This document shows, piece after piece, positions 11,604 to 22,284 of a stretch of DNA of 64,000 bases (its first letter is position 1; each line of letters starts with the position of its first letter). The notes under the pieces are model-generated. The model saw only the letters and a list, made by a program, of their open reading frames with translations, had not been told where the DNA came from and searched no databases. This stretch comes from Rhizodiscina lignyota (Eukaryota; Ascomycota; Dothideomycetes; Aulographales; Rhizodiscinaceae), in contig ML978127.1 in assembly GCA_010015805.1 (NCBI GenBank), positions 310,001-374,000 on the forward strand, read 5' to 3'. The position numbers and the translations under genes were made by a program.

Positions 11604-12725
11604 TTACATAACGTACGATAGCGTTCGACTCCGTTGAGAGTGCAAGATGTCCCTACCACGGTTCCGGATAATTACCCACGTGGAGTCTTGGAACCACTTC
11701 GATATATAACCTTGTTGGATTGGCTCTTTCCTCCACGACTTTAGGAACTCTTTATTAGCTGGCACATGGGAAGGAACTACGGCAAAAAGCCCAAAATAGC
11801 AAATATTGCTCGTTCCTGTCCCGCAGATGCCCATGTCTCTCCCGTACGTCGTTCAAATCGATGTATTGTGGCGCAAAGCTCAGTGCATGTGCCTCGAAGG
11901 CGAACCCGAGGTCCTGATACGTGTCTCCATTGGCGTAATATGGTTCGACGTACTGATGATCCACCTGTCCCGAGCGCAACATAAAAAGGGCATGCACGAG
12001 TTCATGGGCGATGGTAACAGCAAAGAGGAATTGTACACGTTGCTCGTGCTCAGGGCTTATCTCGACTTCTCCGTTAAGAATTAGACGACGCTGGCGAATC
12101 ACTTTCCTGGAGAAGTCCAAGAACGCTATGTGCATCTTGATAGACACGAGTCTGTTTGTCGTGACCGGGAAATGTGGGGGGTAAACTGGCCCTGGAGTCG
12201 GAGCGACATACGATCTTGTCACGCCGAAGACCCGTTTGTCCAAATTTGCGTCGAAACCAAACTTGACGAAAGGCTGCATATCATCGATCATGTTCCTTGC
12301 TCGCACCACATTTCGCCCGCTGCTTCGAGTCGCAAATGGCGGTTGGAAATGTCCTGTGGCTGGAGGCAGTGGGTCGTTCGTAAGAGGGACCCACCACTTG
12401 ACCATTTCCTCCTCCGTGAGAAATCGAGTTACAAGCCTAAAAGCAGGCTGATAAAAGCGCCAATCTTCTTCCGTGATGACCTCACCAAGCCGAGCAGGCT
12501 TTACATTCTTGGCACGTTGTTTCAAGGGCAATAGGGTTGGTTTGCCCAGTCGAATATAGGGTGTATTGGATTCGAGAGATTGGAGGGGACATACCCAGTA
12601 TTTATGAGGCTCCCTTTCGTTTCCAATTCTTTCTCAGTCCATAACCAATCTGGCCACGGCACCGTTAAGCCCGGCAGGGCATACGCTCGCATTTGTCGTG
12701 TGGATTCCAGTACATATGGTGGCAT
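11604..12725 (-). pseudogene. Zincin-like (HExxH) protein gene broken by two frameshifts
   Basis: Three minus-strand frames together match the intact paralog at 13498-14733 from end to end. The N-terminal block (NLSNPIHPIF, near 12560) corresponds to NLSNAIHPIF. The central block carries the zinc motif FAVTIAHELVHALF with a downstream EPYY and a possible glutamate ligand. The C-terminal block (YISKWFQDSTW, near 11700) matches WISSWFQEETW. The blocks are in different frames, breaking near 12525-12545 and again near 11800-11840. The spacing across the second break is exactly 21 residues in both copies, so this is a small indel, not an intron. No GT-AG pair of workable size fits either break. 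It is most likely a pseudogene; assembly error at two sites is the alternative. Confidence 0.75.
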
Positions 12726-13497
12726 TTTTGATGGCGTATTCTTCACTCAGCTTTTTCTGAAGCGTAATTTACAAGCCGTCGGGACTAATAAGAGTCAAGA
12801 GCAAATATTAGTTGCCATGAATTAGGATCAATCATCAATCCACAAAGGAATCCCTTTGTCGTTTGGAATGTAACAGCAATGGCTTTCGAGTAGGTGCTAG
12901 AGACAGTGCTGGTGCAAGACATAAAGGCATTGAGCTAGATCATAGAGATCACTTCAGAACAAAGAAAAGATGCATGCTGAAGGCAGACTGTACAAAACCA
13001 AGAAACTCAGATGGAATTGAGATTTTGAACAATGGGCCATCTTCCGTTACATATTCAACATATATTTTGATAAACTTAAAAGTTGAAACATGCTATGACA
13101 GGATTTACGATCCGTCAGATCTGAAGTCTTTTCAAAATGTTCTGGAAACCGTAAGTATAACCTTCGAGAGCATTGGAGAGTCAGCATAGTGTTCGTTCTG
13201 GTGGCATTCGTGCCCGTCCGTGTTGCTCGCTGGACCACCGCGAGATTCAGGATACCTCAAGCGGATTTTTGGGGACCCAAAGATGAGCATTGTGACGGCT
13301 CACGAGTAGCCCTCATCTCAAAGTGAACCGCAATAAAGTCAGGACCCATCTTTGCCGAAATGACAAAGGATGTCACTCACAATGCATTGTCATCCAGCTT
13401 CCTACGTCACGGTCGCCCGCTGGTAGCCTTGAAATAGACGAGTGGGCACAAGAAAACACAGAGCGTTTCATACAAGTATCGCATTTGTAAAGCCAAA
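12726..13497. other. Intergenic between the zincin-like paralogs; one orphan open frame
   Basis: About 770 bp between the divergent paralogs. A plus-strand frame is open from 12863 to 13189 without an obvious family. It reads into a consensus donor (ACC then GTAAGTATAAC at about 13150), which hints at a real exon, but no convincing acceptor or start could be matched. It is left unannotated as a gene. Confidence 0.4.
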
Positions 13498-14733
13498 ATG
13501 AATTCCCATAATGACAAGAAAAACCAAAAACAAGAAGGCACCCCTGCTGCAGAGGTAGGCTCTAATGGCGACAACGACTTGCCTTCTGTTGTTAAGGACG
13601 TACACCGAGTGGTGCTCACATCCGTCGCATCTGATACCGTAAGGGAGAAAGCAGTGAAGAATCCCGTAGTTGGATGCCGCCAGACTTGGCACCTAAGAGA
13701 ACTCCGCAAGAAGGGCATCATAGGCCAGAGGGCATGCAAAGAGCCCAACCTCAGCAACGCCATTCACCCGATTTTCGCGTTCACAACCGCTGTCTGGATA
13801 GAAAACACTAACTTCCAAGTCTCACAAGATATTTACGACTTCTTCAGCCCGGCTCTTCGACTGGCGTCCCGCTTTATTGTGGAAGACAACTGCCTTTCTT
13901 GGTGGAGGCCCCTGGCCGTGGGAAATCTCGACCCTGCTGCGCGTTATCTAAAGAAACCCGGTATGGTGAGGGACAATGTCGATATGATAGAGAAAACTAT
14001 TTCCTCTATGCCAGGGCATGTGAAGTTCTGCTTCGATTCCATGGAAAAGGCCTACGCAGAATCAGGTCGGATATGGGAGGACGAGAAACGGAAATATTCA
14101 AGGTATCTTCCGGCATCTCGCTGTCGCGATAGTCACGTTAGGCTTGACAGTAAGTTCCATGACTTTGCCCGTATCGTTTTAGGGCAGCGGAACAGTAGCA
14201 AGCAATGTGGATCCAAAAAGCGGAGGTCAGCTGACGACATCCCGATAATCGAGCGAGACCAGATCCTGCGGGTCCAGTACCTGTTTGCATTGACTGTCGT
14301 TCATGAGCTTACACACAGTATGTGGCAGCTGCGAGCCGGAGCCAAGTTGTTCATACATACCGACGGACAGCCGCATGAACCGTATTACAAAGCTGAAGAA
14401 GAATACCGCGAGCTAGGTCATTCGTGGGAGGAGAATGTAATTGGATTCGAGCCGTCAGATATGCCTGACACGTTAGTTGATGGTATCGAAGAACTTGGTG
14501 TTGATGGTGTTGATGAGCTGTGCCGATTTGGTATATCTGGTGTGACCCCAGTGTGTACGACTGGTGAACGCAAGAGCATACCGTATTATCACAATCCACT
14601 GCGAATGGACTGGATATCGAGTTGGTTTCAGGAAGAGACTTGGGAGGTTGTTCAACGAGATGGCTTGACTGCCGTAGACGAGCCTCTACGAGACTTAGCC
14701 ATTTATATCCAGCCCCAAAGCGGATCGTGCTGA
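13498..14733 (+). CDS. Uncharacterised zincin-like putative metalloprotease
   Basis: Single-exon gene of 411 aa with its start at MNSHNDKKN. The key feature is an HExxH zinc motif at residues 269-273 (LFALTVVHELTHSMW). It is followed about 37 residues later by an EPYY segment and a conserved glutamate region (GHSWEENVIGFEPS, E311/E312) that could supply the third ligand, as in gluzincin-type folds. A tryptophan-rich C-terminal motif (WISSWFQEETW) is shared with the broken paralog at 11604-12725. There is no signal peptide, so an intracellular enzyme is likely. I do not recognise a named family; proteolytic activity is inferred only from the motif. The two copies lie back to back, consistent with an inverted duplication. 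Confidence 0.75.
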   Translation: MNSHNDKKNQKQEGTPAAEVGSNGDNDLPSVVKDVHRVVLTSVASDTVREKAVKNPVVGCRQTWHLRELRKKGIIGQRACKEPNLSNAIHPIFAFTTAVWIENTNFQVSQDIYDFFSPALRLASRFIVEDNCLSWWRPLAVGNLDPAARYLKKPGMVRDNVDMIEKTISSMPGHVKFCFDSMEKAYAESGRIWEDEKRKYSRYLPASRCRDSHVRLDSKFHDFARIVLGQRNSSKQCGSKKRRSADDIPIIERDQILRVQYLFALTVVHELTHSMWQLRAGAKLFIHTDGQPHEPYYKAEEEYRELGHSWEENVIGFEPSDMPDTLVDGIEELGVDGVDELCRFGISGVTPVCTTGERKSIPYYHNPLRMDWISSWFQEETWEVVQRDGLTAVDEPLRDLAIYIQPQSGSC

Positions 14734-14872
14734 GCAAAGTGTTGGAATGAGCAATCTAGGCGATAAGATGAGCTAAAGTGGGCGTAAAGGTAGGTAAGAT
14801 ACATGTCGATTTGAACCTGTATGAAAAGAATTATGTGCGAAGAAAACGAAAGTTGACGGTCCACACCGACCA

Positions 14873-15443
14873 TCACAACTTGAAGTTTAGCTTCCCATTC
14901 CCCTGGTACTGCTTTGCGCCATCCAGTGGCTGGGACCAAGGCATCCGACTTTTGAGAAACCATTCTTCTCGTGGTGGGAATGCTTCTTGGTAACCATCGA
15001 TCAGTGCCGTTCGCAGTGCTGCCATCTTAATTGGTGCATTTGGAGGCATGGTATATATGACGCAGGCACATCTTCCGCAGAATCGCTTTGGTTTCGGAAT
15101 GCCACTTGATGTTGTAAGAATCATGTATTCGGCTTTCGGACATTCGTTAGCCTCGAGTTCCAAAGAGACATCATGTGAGTGTGATCTTTGTTGGGAGCAT
15201 AGCTGGACTGCCCATTCACCCGGGACACAACTTACACAACAATCCTTCTTTGTCCTCAATTTCAATATCTTCCATTGGATAAGGAGCCACTGTTTGGTAA
15301 GGTGCTCCTCCATTTCGCTGGCAATCGCGGCAATGACATAAAACATGAGATAGCGGTGGCTTTATCGATGGATGTGCAACTGTTATTTGAATGGCACCAC
15401 AAAGGCATTGCCCTTTGAGCGTTTTTGGCGTTGATTCGGACAT
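14873..15443 (-). CDS. GFA-fold zinc protein (glutathione-dependent formaldehyde-activating family)
   Basis: Two exons, 15236-15443 and 14873-15132. The 102-nt intron (15133-15235) has donor GTAAGT and a CTAAC branch site close to the acceptor; the product is 155 aa. All zinc cysteines of the family are present: CLC (KGQCLCGAIQI), CHCRDC, and FCGRCAC. The fold is small and all-beta, and the family is named for the bacterial Gfa protein that binds glutathione and formaldehyde. Most fungal members have no tested function, so only the fold should be relied on. The gene converges with the zincin-like gene, 139 bp away. Confidence 0.85.
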
Positions 15444-15777
15444 TTTAGAGGGACCGAATACACTGTAGATGACACTCACATTGCTAAAACCTGAGAGAGG
15501 TGAATTTATTCGGATACCATATGTAGAACGTTGGCTTCTCCGACGTCCGATGTTGTTTCTGCGCGGGCCGAGGTTCAGTGCGGATCCTTCGTTGTTCAGT
15601 CCTGGAGCTACTCGACGTAAATAAGGCAACCTCAAGATATCTCATTGTGATTAACTGATCGAATGCAAATACATTTGTAACTCTACGTCTCAAGATGCAG
15701 TTCTAATACTAAACAAGAGATGAGACAAATTCTCAGTTTCGCAATTTCGCTCATGGGTATCTTCAATAACAATAGAA
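15444..15777. other. Intergenic, nothing recognised
   Basis: 334 bp between the GFA gene start and the stop codon of the PAP2 gene, both on the minus strand. It serves as GFA promoter and PAP2 3' flank. No further feature is seen. Confidence 0.6.
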
Positions 15778-16786
15778 TCACTCCTCCCGACTTCTGATAT
15801 GTGTAAGCGGTAGCTCTTCGCTAGCCTGGTCGTCGCCAATTTCGAACTCTCTTGAACTTCCAACCATTTCTTCTTCATCTCGCCTCTTATGGTGCCACTC
15901 CTCTTCCTTTCTGAACTCTGCATCGCGCGTTGGGTATGGCGTATTGCAATGCTGACTTCTCAGTGATGGATAATACCGTCTCCACGAGCCAAATGCAAGC
16001 AGAAAGCCAAGAAGAGATCCCGCAGTAATATCATATGGGTCGTGTCTGTAATCTTCATATCGACTGAGCGCAATCAATGCCGCGCCCACCAGGGGTGTGA
16101 ATGCCACAAATATTCGGAACAGGTCAACTCGTGGGTGTAATGCTCGAAGCTGGCTCGTGAGGAAAAAGGAGAGGTAGCCGAGTCCGGCGAAGGAGAAAGA
16201 GGAATGACCGGAGGGAAAGGAGCGGAAGCCATCGTTGAGTGTATGGTGATTCGTCTCTGTGCAAACGTCAAAGTCTAGGAGGGTATGTCCTGGTGTCCCA
16301 AGTTGAGGTTTGCATCGATCGATTAGGTCTGGGCGAGGCCGACCAATAGCATTCTTGATGATATCCGTGATCAGGGACGTGACCATGACACTGATGAAGA
16401 ATCCGAGTATTGTGACATGGACCTTGTGCCACCCGGGGCGGAACAGCACAGCCCATAGAATCAACGCACCCAGGGGTATTCCTCCAGCGCAGATGAAAAG
16501 CCAAAGGACAGGTACGCGTTCGTGCAGCGCGTGTGGGTGCTGGATCGCTGGATTGTCTAGGGTGAATTGTGGATGAAACGGTTCTCGGAAGAAGAAGCCT
16601 TGTATAGTGTGTGCCGCTAACACTGCAGCGAGACCAAGATAGTCAGGAATGTATGATCTCTAGAGCTTCGCATTAGCTTGAGCTCGAGGTGCTTGACGAG
16701 TCGCGAGAAGTGCGTACCGCCCAAAACCTGGAGAGCGAGGCTAGGAACCCGGACGGCACCACAGAGCGTGTCGCTGTTGCACTCAT
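15778..16786 (-). CDS. PAP2-family lipid phosphatase (DPP1-like diacylglycerol pyrophosphate phosphatase)
   Basis: Two exons, 16718-16786 and 15778-16659, with a 58-nt intron; the product is 316 aa. The three phosphatase motifs are intact: KNAIGRPRPD, then FPSGHSSFSF, then SRYEDYRHDPYD with the catalytic histidine. Around them are about six hydrophobic helices (for example VLWLFICAGGIPLGALILWAV and VTILGFFISVMVTSLI). Enzymes of this type remove phosphate from phosphatidate, lysophosphatidate or diacylglycerol pyrophosphate in vacuolar or ER membranes. The C-terminal 50 residues are charged and likely cytosolic. It shares a 276-bp divergent promoter with MED7. Confidence 0.9.
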
Positions 16787-17062
16787 GGCAACGGAGGATG
16801 TTTAAGTCCAGCTCTACGAGTCTCTAAAATAGCTTCTCCACATGCAATTGTTCGGTGCGCAATAGCAGCGGTAGAGCTTGAAGTGGACGGCCATTCTCCG
16901 CCTAAGAAAGTGACGTTCGAGAAAGGTCCGAGCTTCGGTGTCGCGTGTTCCGCTCCACCTTTCAACGCGTCGTTTACACCGCCAGCTGTGAAGCTCATCT
17001 TTATCGCCCATTTTCTTTCTATTCTGCGCAATTATCTAGAGCAGATATCTGTTCAGCTCAAC
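16787..17062. promoter_or_regulatory. Divergent promoter between PAP2 phosphatase and MED7
   Basis: The 276 bp between two start codons facing away from each other must contain both core promoters. No specific factor site is asserted. Confidence 0.7.
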
Positions 17063-17896
17063 ATGGCAGAAGAGGTTGAGCTCCCCGAAAACCGAATGTG
17101 GCCGCCGCCTCCACCTTTCTACAAGCAATTCACTTCCACCAATGTCGACCAGTTCAAGGAAATCAAGCAGCAGGCACTTGGCGACGCATACGACGAGTCT
17201 TTACTGTTCGACTCAAAAACCTCGCTGGCCGTTGAAGTGCCGGATACTCTCAGAGGTCTTGTGCCTCCCGAGCCTCCAGCCGAAGGACAGTACAGAGTGT
17301 TCACGGAGATTCAAGATGTGAGGATGTTAGTGGTACTGCCGTCCAACATTGGAAGCTAACTGCGTGCGAAGGTTGTCGGTGTATCGCGTACCCTCCAAGA
17401 TGAAAACATCGAACAACTCTACCCGCCGCACAGGGAAGCCCTTGCACCTTCCCAGCAGCCTGTCGACACCGAATGGACCGTTGACCGGGTCTACTACCTG
17501 AAGAAGCTCACCAGATCCATCATGCTTAATTTCCTTGAGCTTATGGGCGCCCTATCAACCGACTCATCTCAATATTTCGAGAAGTTTGAACACATTAGGG
17601 CGCTCTTTTACAATGCTCACAGCGTTATCAATGACTATCGCCAACATCAAGCGCGGGAGACGCTGATCTTGATGATGGAGGCTCAGTTAGAAAAGAAGCG
17701 AGCTGAAGTAGATGAGATCCGGAAGATGAAAGAGAAGATTAATGAGATAATGAAGGGTCTAGAGGATGCAGCGGCGGTGGACAATGCGAGCATTGATAGT
17801 AGCGGTGCCTCAGCCAGGCTCCGTGCTGAGAACGAGAGGAGAAAGAAAGAGCAGCGCAGCATGTGGCATGCTCTTGATGCTGAAATGGCCATTTGA
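17063..17896 (+). CDS. MED7: Mediator complex subunit 7
   Basis: Two exons, 17063-17317 and 17372-17896, with a 54-nt intron containing GCTAACT; the product is 259 aa. The start is MAEEVELPEN, preceded by CAACATGG. MED7 hallmarks are the proline-rich PPPPPFYKQFT opening, the segment ending IEQLYP, and the helical core LNFLELMGALS followed by LFYNAHSVINDYRQHQARETL. A long coiled coil follows (about residues 195-235, rich in K, E and R). MED7 sits in the Mediator middle module, pairs with MED21 and MED31, and links activators to RNA polymerase II. It is a nuclear, essential, single-copy core gene. Nothing unusual is seen. Confidence 0.92.
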
Positions 17897-18209
17897 AGTT
17901 TCGAAAATACCTGATGTCACTGTCTGCTCTCTTACCCGGACTCACTCTGTTTCGTCCGCGGAACAGCTATGCCTTCCGTATAAGGTATCACCAAACCCTT
18001 TGTAATGGGATGATTCCTGAATGATGAAATTCGCACCTCTGCGGATCAGGAAATGCTTCTCTTATGGCCGCGGCGAACATCGACGTAGTGCTCTCCATTA
18101 CGAGTGACGAAGAACGGACTCCGCCGCAACGTACCTATTTCGACATATAAAATCCCGCAGATGTTCCCCTAGTCGCCAATCTAGTACTTTCAATAATAAC
18201 CACGCAAGA
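17897..18209. other. Intergenic, upstream of the tandem membrane-anchored pair
   Basis: 313 bp holding the MED7 3' flank and the promoter of the next gene. A TATA-like ATATAAAATC lies near 18143, about 65 bp before the ATG. No other feature is recognised. Confidence 0.55.
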
Positions 18210-19504
18210 ATGGCTCGTCCCTGGCTTCGCCTGATCATCCCGTCAAGCCTCCTGATTCTCTCGGTGTACCTGCTTTTCTCGTCTGCCAACTACCATGCCA
18301 GCATCAACCATTCGATTCATGGAGTTCCCCATAAATCCGTTCAACGCCATGACTTTGCTCCTCTCAATACGGCTATCGCTGAACGCGCACCTGACGACGA
18401 AGACTGGCAAGCTGCCGTGAAGAGGGGTGAATGGTTCAAATGTTTGATGGACATGGATATTGAGGCAGCGGACAAAGGCAGCGGACAAAGCTACGGAGGA
18501 GTCTTTCAAGATGAAAAGCCAAAGCGTCTTCACGAAATACTCCGAATTGAACGAAAACGGCTGGGTCTCAGAGTCTGAGAGCCCCAAGAAGATCGACTTC
18601 GCAATCCCGGACCTTCAGCCCGCTCTGGGTAACTGGAAAGTGTCGACCAATGCAAGGGCTACCGAAGTTACGTCAAGGCAGTCCAAGATATTCTCGTGCG
18701 TTGTGGATGGCGAAGAGAAAGACTGTCATGTATGAATCCCAGCTTACTCTTACACATATCCCTTCCTGCTAGCAGCCAGCGATTGTGCTAGGAGCAACAT
18801 TTAATATTTCATTCCAGGCTACCGGTGGCTACTATGATGTCCACTATGCCCCTTCCGAGGGCATGGTCATCGCAGTTGATTCTGAATCACCAGCGTATAG
18901 AGCGAAACTTCATAAACTTCCTGCAATTCCTAAACTCAGCCACTGGAGTGATGTGGTATTCCTCGAAATGTCAAATCTCTGGACCGCGAACAGTAAGCAC
19001 GTCAGCAACCTCCGATCTGTGGTACGACAGCAAATCGAAAACGTGTCTGTCGATGAAAGGATGAAGGCGGCCTTGAAAAAGGTTGGTATTGAAGATCTTC
19101 CGGAATACGGCGAAGACGAGGATCCGCATGTTTTCAGCAGAGAGTCGACCGGGGTCGCTCTAGAGTGCTTCAATGCTTTACTAGCGACTCCACACGCAGT
19201 GAGCGTCGCCTGGCTCTTGGTCCAACACAGAGAACAGCTTGGGAACAAGAGAATCAAGAGTCTCACGCCATTCTGGGACTCGATGGAGACTGGGGTAATC
19301 TTCGCATTGAAATCGAAGACTTTACTCCACTTGCTGGGAGATCTGTTTCCAGCAATGTATCCCTTGCCGAACGTGGCCCTCAGGAGGCAGATGGTTAATA
19401 ATACTTCGGTATCCAAATTTGTATCTTTATTCAAGTGGGCCCCTCTACATTTAATTTGTCGAACACCGTTGTCGGTCTTCATTCTATCGAAGTATTTGCC
19501 ATAG
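18210..19504 (+). pseudogene. Membrane-anchored protein of unknown family, copy 1, frameshifted
   Basis: Starts MARPWLRLIIPSSLLILSVYL, a signal anchor like copy 2 (19736-20861). The reading frame breaks at 18464-18489, where a 13-bp sequence is repeated in tandem. Removing one unit would join the two halves in frame with similarity to copy 2 throughout. After an 88-nt intron (18730-18817; exon 2 opens ATGGYYDVHYAPSEG) the frame continues and matches copy 2: LSHWSDVVFLEM against LRYWSDLTFLAM, and SVAWLLVQHREQL against GVAWLLITHKQQL. Near 19290 similarity seems to switch frame again. No domain is recognised. It is likely a recent pseudogene, unless the duplication is an assembly error. Confidence 0.6.
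18464..18489 (+). repeat. 13-bp tandem duplication that shifts the reading frame
   Basis: GGCAGCGGACAAA occurs twice head to tail (18464-18476 and 18477-18489). Thirteen is not a multiple of three. The frame upstream and the frame downstream become continuous if one unit is dropped, so the duplication itself explains the break in copy 1. Confidence 0.9.
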
Positions 19505-19735
19505 CTGTCCTTGCACTTTCATCTGCTAGAGATGTAGGGATACCCGCGGAACGACTTATTCACCATCACTATGGATCAGTCGTCATGACATTTGCTTTGC
19601 CTCCCTCAAGAGCGTGGATGACGCGCAGTACCGCGGAGCTCTGCTTTGAGGACAACTTGCAAGTGATAGACGTAGATACCGGTGCCTTTAAAAGGGCGCT
19701 GGCAGCCGCGAATGTAACCTTCAGCATCTCCGAAC

Positions 19736-20861
19736 ATGGCACGTTTCTCAGGCATCTGTCTCCTTGCGATCACTTTCATACTCTACTCTCTTCACCTGAG
19801 CAACCTTACTCGGGCCCCGAGCGACGTCCACAAGTACGATCTCGATGCGTATGACAACTTCTCTAGGCGCCAGGTTTCTACGGCGCCAGAGAAACCCGAA
19901 GCGACCTGGGAAGAGTCTGTCGAGCGAGGAAGAAAGCTCATCTGCTTGATGGAGGCCAGGAGCGATGTGGCCGATGAGATGATGTCGGAAATGCATACAG
20001 GAAGTCAGAGCAAGTGGACGGACCGAGATGACCTTGAGACTTGGGGTTGGACGGAAACGTATCCACACGACACCGAGGCCTATTCGATACTCCATGATGC
20101 TCCCCTACACTTCGGCATGGCATCCACCGGCATGGAATTGTGGACCAATCAAATGCCATTCTACTACAAGCCTGTTGTATCGAAACAGTCGAAGGCTTTT
20201 CCCACCAACGTGCCCCAGCAACAGCAACACCAGGTATGCTTATTGCTGCATTGCTATCAACTCATTGCTCCGCAGAATCTCATGTCGACAGGCAACTAAC
20301 GGCCAATACAATGCAATCTTCAATCCTTACCAAGGCGCCATCATCACCCACGGCGTTATGTCCCCTGACTACGAGGCCCAGCAAAAGCACTACCAGTTCG
20401 TTCCAGATCTAAGATACTGGTCCGATTTGACGTTTCTCGCCATGAAGAGGGTGTGGCATGACCATCAAAAAGACATGGTCAATCTCAAAAAGGTGTACAG
20501 AGCCCACATCGTCAACCAAGAAACTGAAGAGAGGATGAAGGAAGCGCTCTTGAAAGTCGGCGTTCAACAGAGACCAAGATTTGCAGCAGGAGCCCCTCCA
20601 CCGCACCTTTTCAAGTACCACTCAGAAGGTCTGGAGCGAAAGTGCTTTGAAGCACTAGTGGGCACCCCGAGTGTATATGGAGTAGCCTGGCTTCTCATCA
20701 CCCACAAGCAGCAGCTGGCGATGAAGAGAATCTTCGCCATTGAGCCGTACTACGACAGGGACTTTGAGGGTGGACTGAACAATCCTGCAGATGGCGTGAA
20801 GTACATGATTATCTACTTGGAGAACATTGCCGTGCAGGTTGGTGGATCGGGTGAGGGTTAA
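19736..20861 (+). CDS. Membrane-anchored protein of unknown family, copy 2 (intact)
   Basis: Two exons, 19736-20233 and 20292-20861, with a 58-nt intron; the product is 355 aa. The N-terminus MARFSGICLLAITFILYSLHL is a signal anchor or signal peptide, placing the rest outside the cytosol. The body is soluble-looking, with conserved blocks shared with copy 1: the region around LICLMEARSDVADEM, YWSDLTFLAMKRVW, ERMKEALLKVG, CFEALVGTP and VAWLLITHKQQL. I do not recognise a catalytic motif or a named domain. The intron falls at the same place in both copies, confirming that they arose by tandem duplication. The copies share no more than moderate identity by eye, so the duplication is not recent. 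Confidence 0.75.
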
Positions 20862-21214
20862 TAGCTGGAGGATCCAGCAACGATTGGTGGAGTGCTTTGG
20901 AGGTTGCAGGGATTAATTTTCCATTCGGGATAATCGATTGATGATTGAATACGGATATGATTAATAGGCGTACCTAGTTTAACAATCATTTGGCTCAGAA
21001 GAGTCAGATTTGCACTTCGAGGTTGCGTGATAGTACGACCCTGGCCAAATCCGACATCGCTCGGCCATTTTCGTCCGCGATTGCCTTTAAATTTTGGGTA
21101 CGGAGTAAGCTTCCAAGACACAGTCAATTTCACCGCTTCATGCTCAGACCTCTCAAGAACTTCACTTACTTGCCATTGATCAATCAACGAACAATTTACA
21201 TCGGCTCCAGAAGA
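20862..21214. other. Intergenic, promoter of MTA phosphorylase gene
   Basis: 353 bp with no coding signal. It contains one copy of the TACGGAGTA word (21099-21107) discussed in the findings. Confidence 0.6.
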
Positions 21215-22284
21215 ATGGCGGGCGTTGCAAATACCTATAATGGTACATATTGTCCCACAGACATCTACCCCACCAATAAGCTTCAACTTCAAGCTTTCAA
21301 CCATAGCTGACAGCAAGCCCAGAACCAGTCCACATAGGCGTAATAGGAGGCACTGGCCTCCAACATCTCCCCTCCTTCACTCATGCCGCCACCATCAACG
21401 CTTCGACGCCATGGGGTCACCCTTCTTCCCCAATCTCTATCCTTCACCATCCATCTCCCTCAACCGGCAAACCCATCCCAATCGCCTTCATCTCGCGCCA
21501 CGGCTTGCACCACGAACTCGCTCCCCACGAAGTTCCCTCGCGTGCCAACATCGCTGCTCTTAGGTCTATTGGCGTACGGACAATCATTGCGTTCTCAGCC
21601 GTTGGCAGCCTGCAGGAGGAGATCAAACCAAGAGACTTCGTGGTCCCCGATCAGGTCATTGATCGCACGAAGGGAATCAGGCCATTCACATTCTTCGAGG
21701 GTGGCATGGTAGGACATGTCGGATTCGCAGACCCATTCGACAACAAACTCGCAGATGTGGTCAGGAAATGCGGTCACAGACTTGAGGGAGAGGGAGTGGT
21801 GCTGCACGACAAGGGAACGTTGATTTGTATGGGTGAGTGCGAGTACCACCGATTCCTTCAATCTGACTAATTCTGCTGTGATACAGAGGGACCACAATTC
21901 TCCACTCGCGCCGAATCTAATCTCTACCGCTCCTGGGGCGGCAGTGTAATCAACATGTCCGCCCTTCCCGAAGCCAAACTCGCGAAAGAAGCCGAGATAT
22001 CCTACCAGATGATCTGCATGGCGACCGACTACGACTGCTGGCGCGGTACCGATGACGTGAACGTAGAGATGGTGATGAGCCACATGAAAGCGAACGCCGA
22101 GAACGCGCTCCGCTTCGTCGCGGGTGTATTGGACGAACTGAGCAAAGAGGAACTTGAGGACTTGGTGCTTGCGAAACATCTTGAGGGCCAGATGAAGTTT
22201 GCAGGTGCGATTACAGGGGTGGCCGGACGGACGAAGGAGGCGAAGGAGAAGCTCGGATGGCTTTTCCCCGGCTACTATGACTGA
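21215..22284 (+). CDS. MEU1: S-methyl-5'-thioadenosine phosphorylase
   Basis: Three exons: 21215-21242, 21314-21832 and 21887-22284; the product is 314 aa. Exon 1 encodes only nine residues plus one base, so the exact start is the weakest point; the first acceptor ends CTGACAG. Family motifs are clear: VIGGTGL at the N-terminus, the phosphate-binding FISRHG with the conserved HELAPHEVPSRANI, then VINMSALPEAKLAKEAEI with the purine and ribose contacts, and MATDYDCW. The enzyme splits methylthioadenosine, a by-product of polyamine synthesis, into adenine and methylthioribose-1-phosphate in the methionine salvage pathway. It is cytosolic or nuclear and trimeric in known members. Confidence 0.9.
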
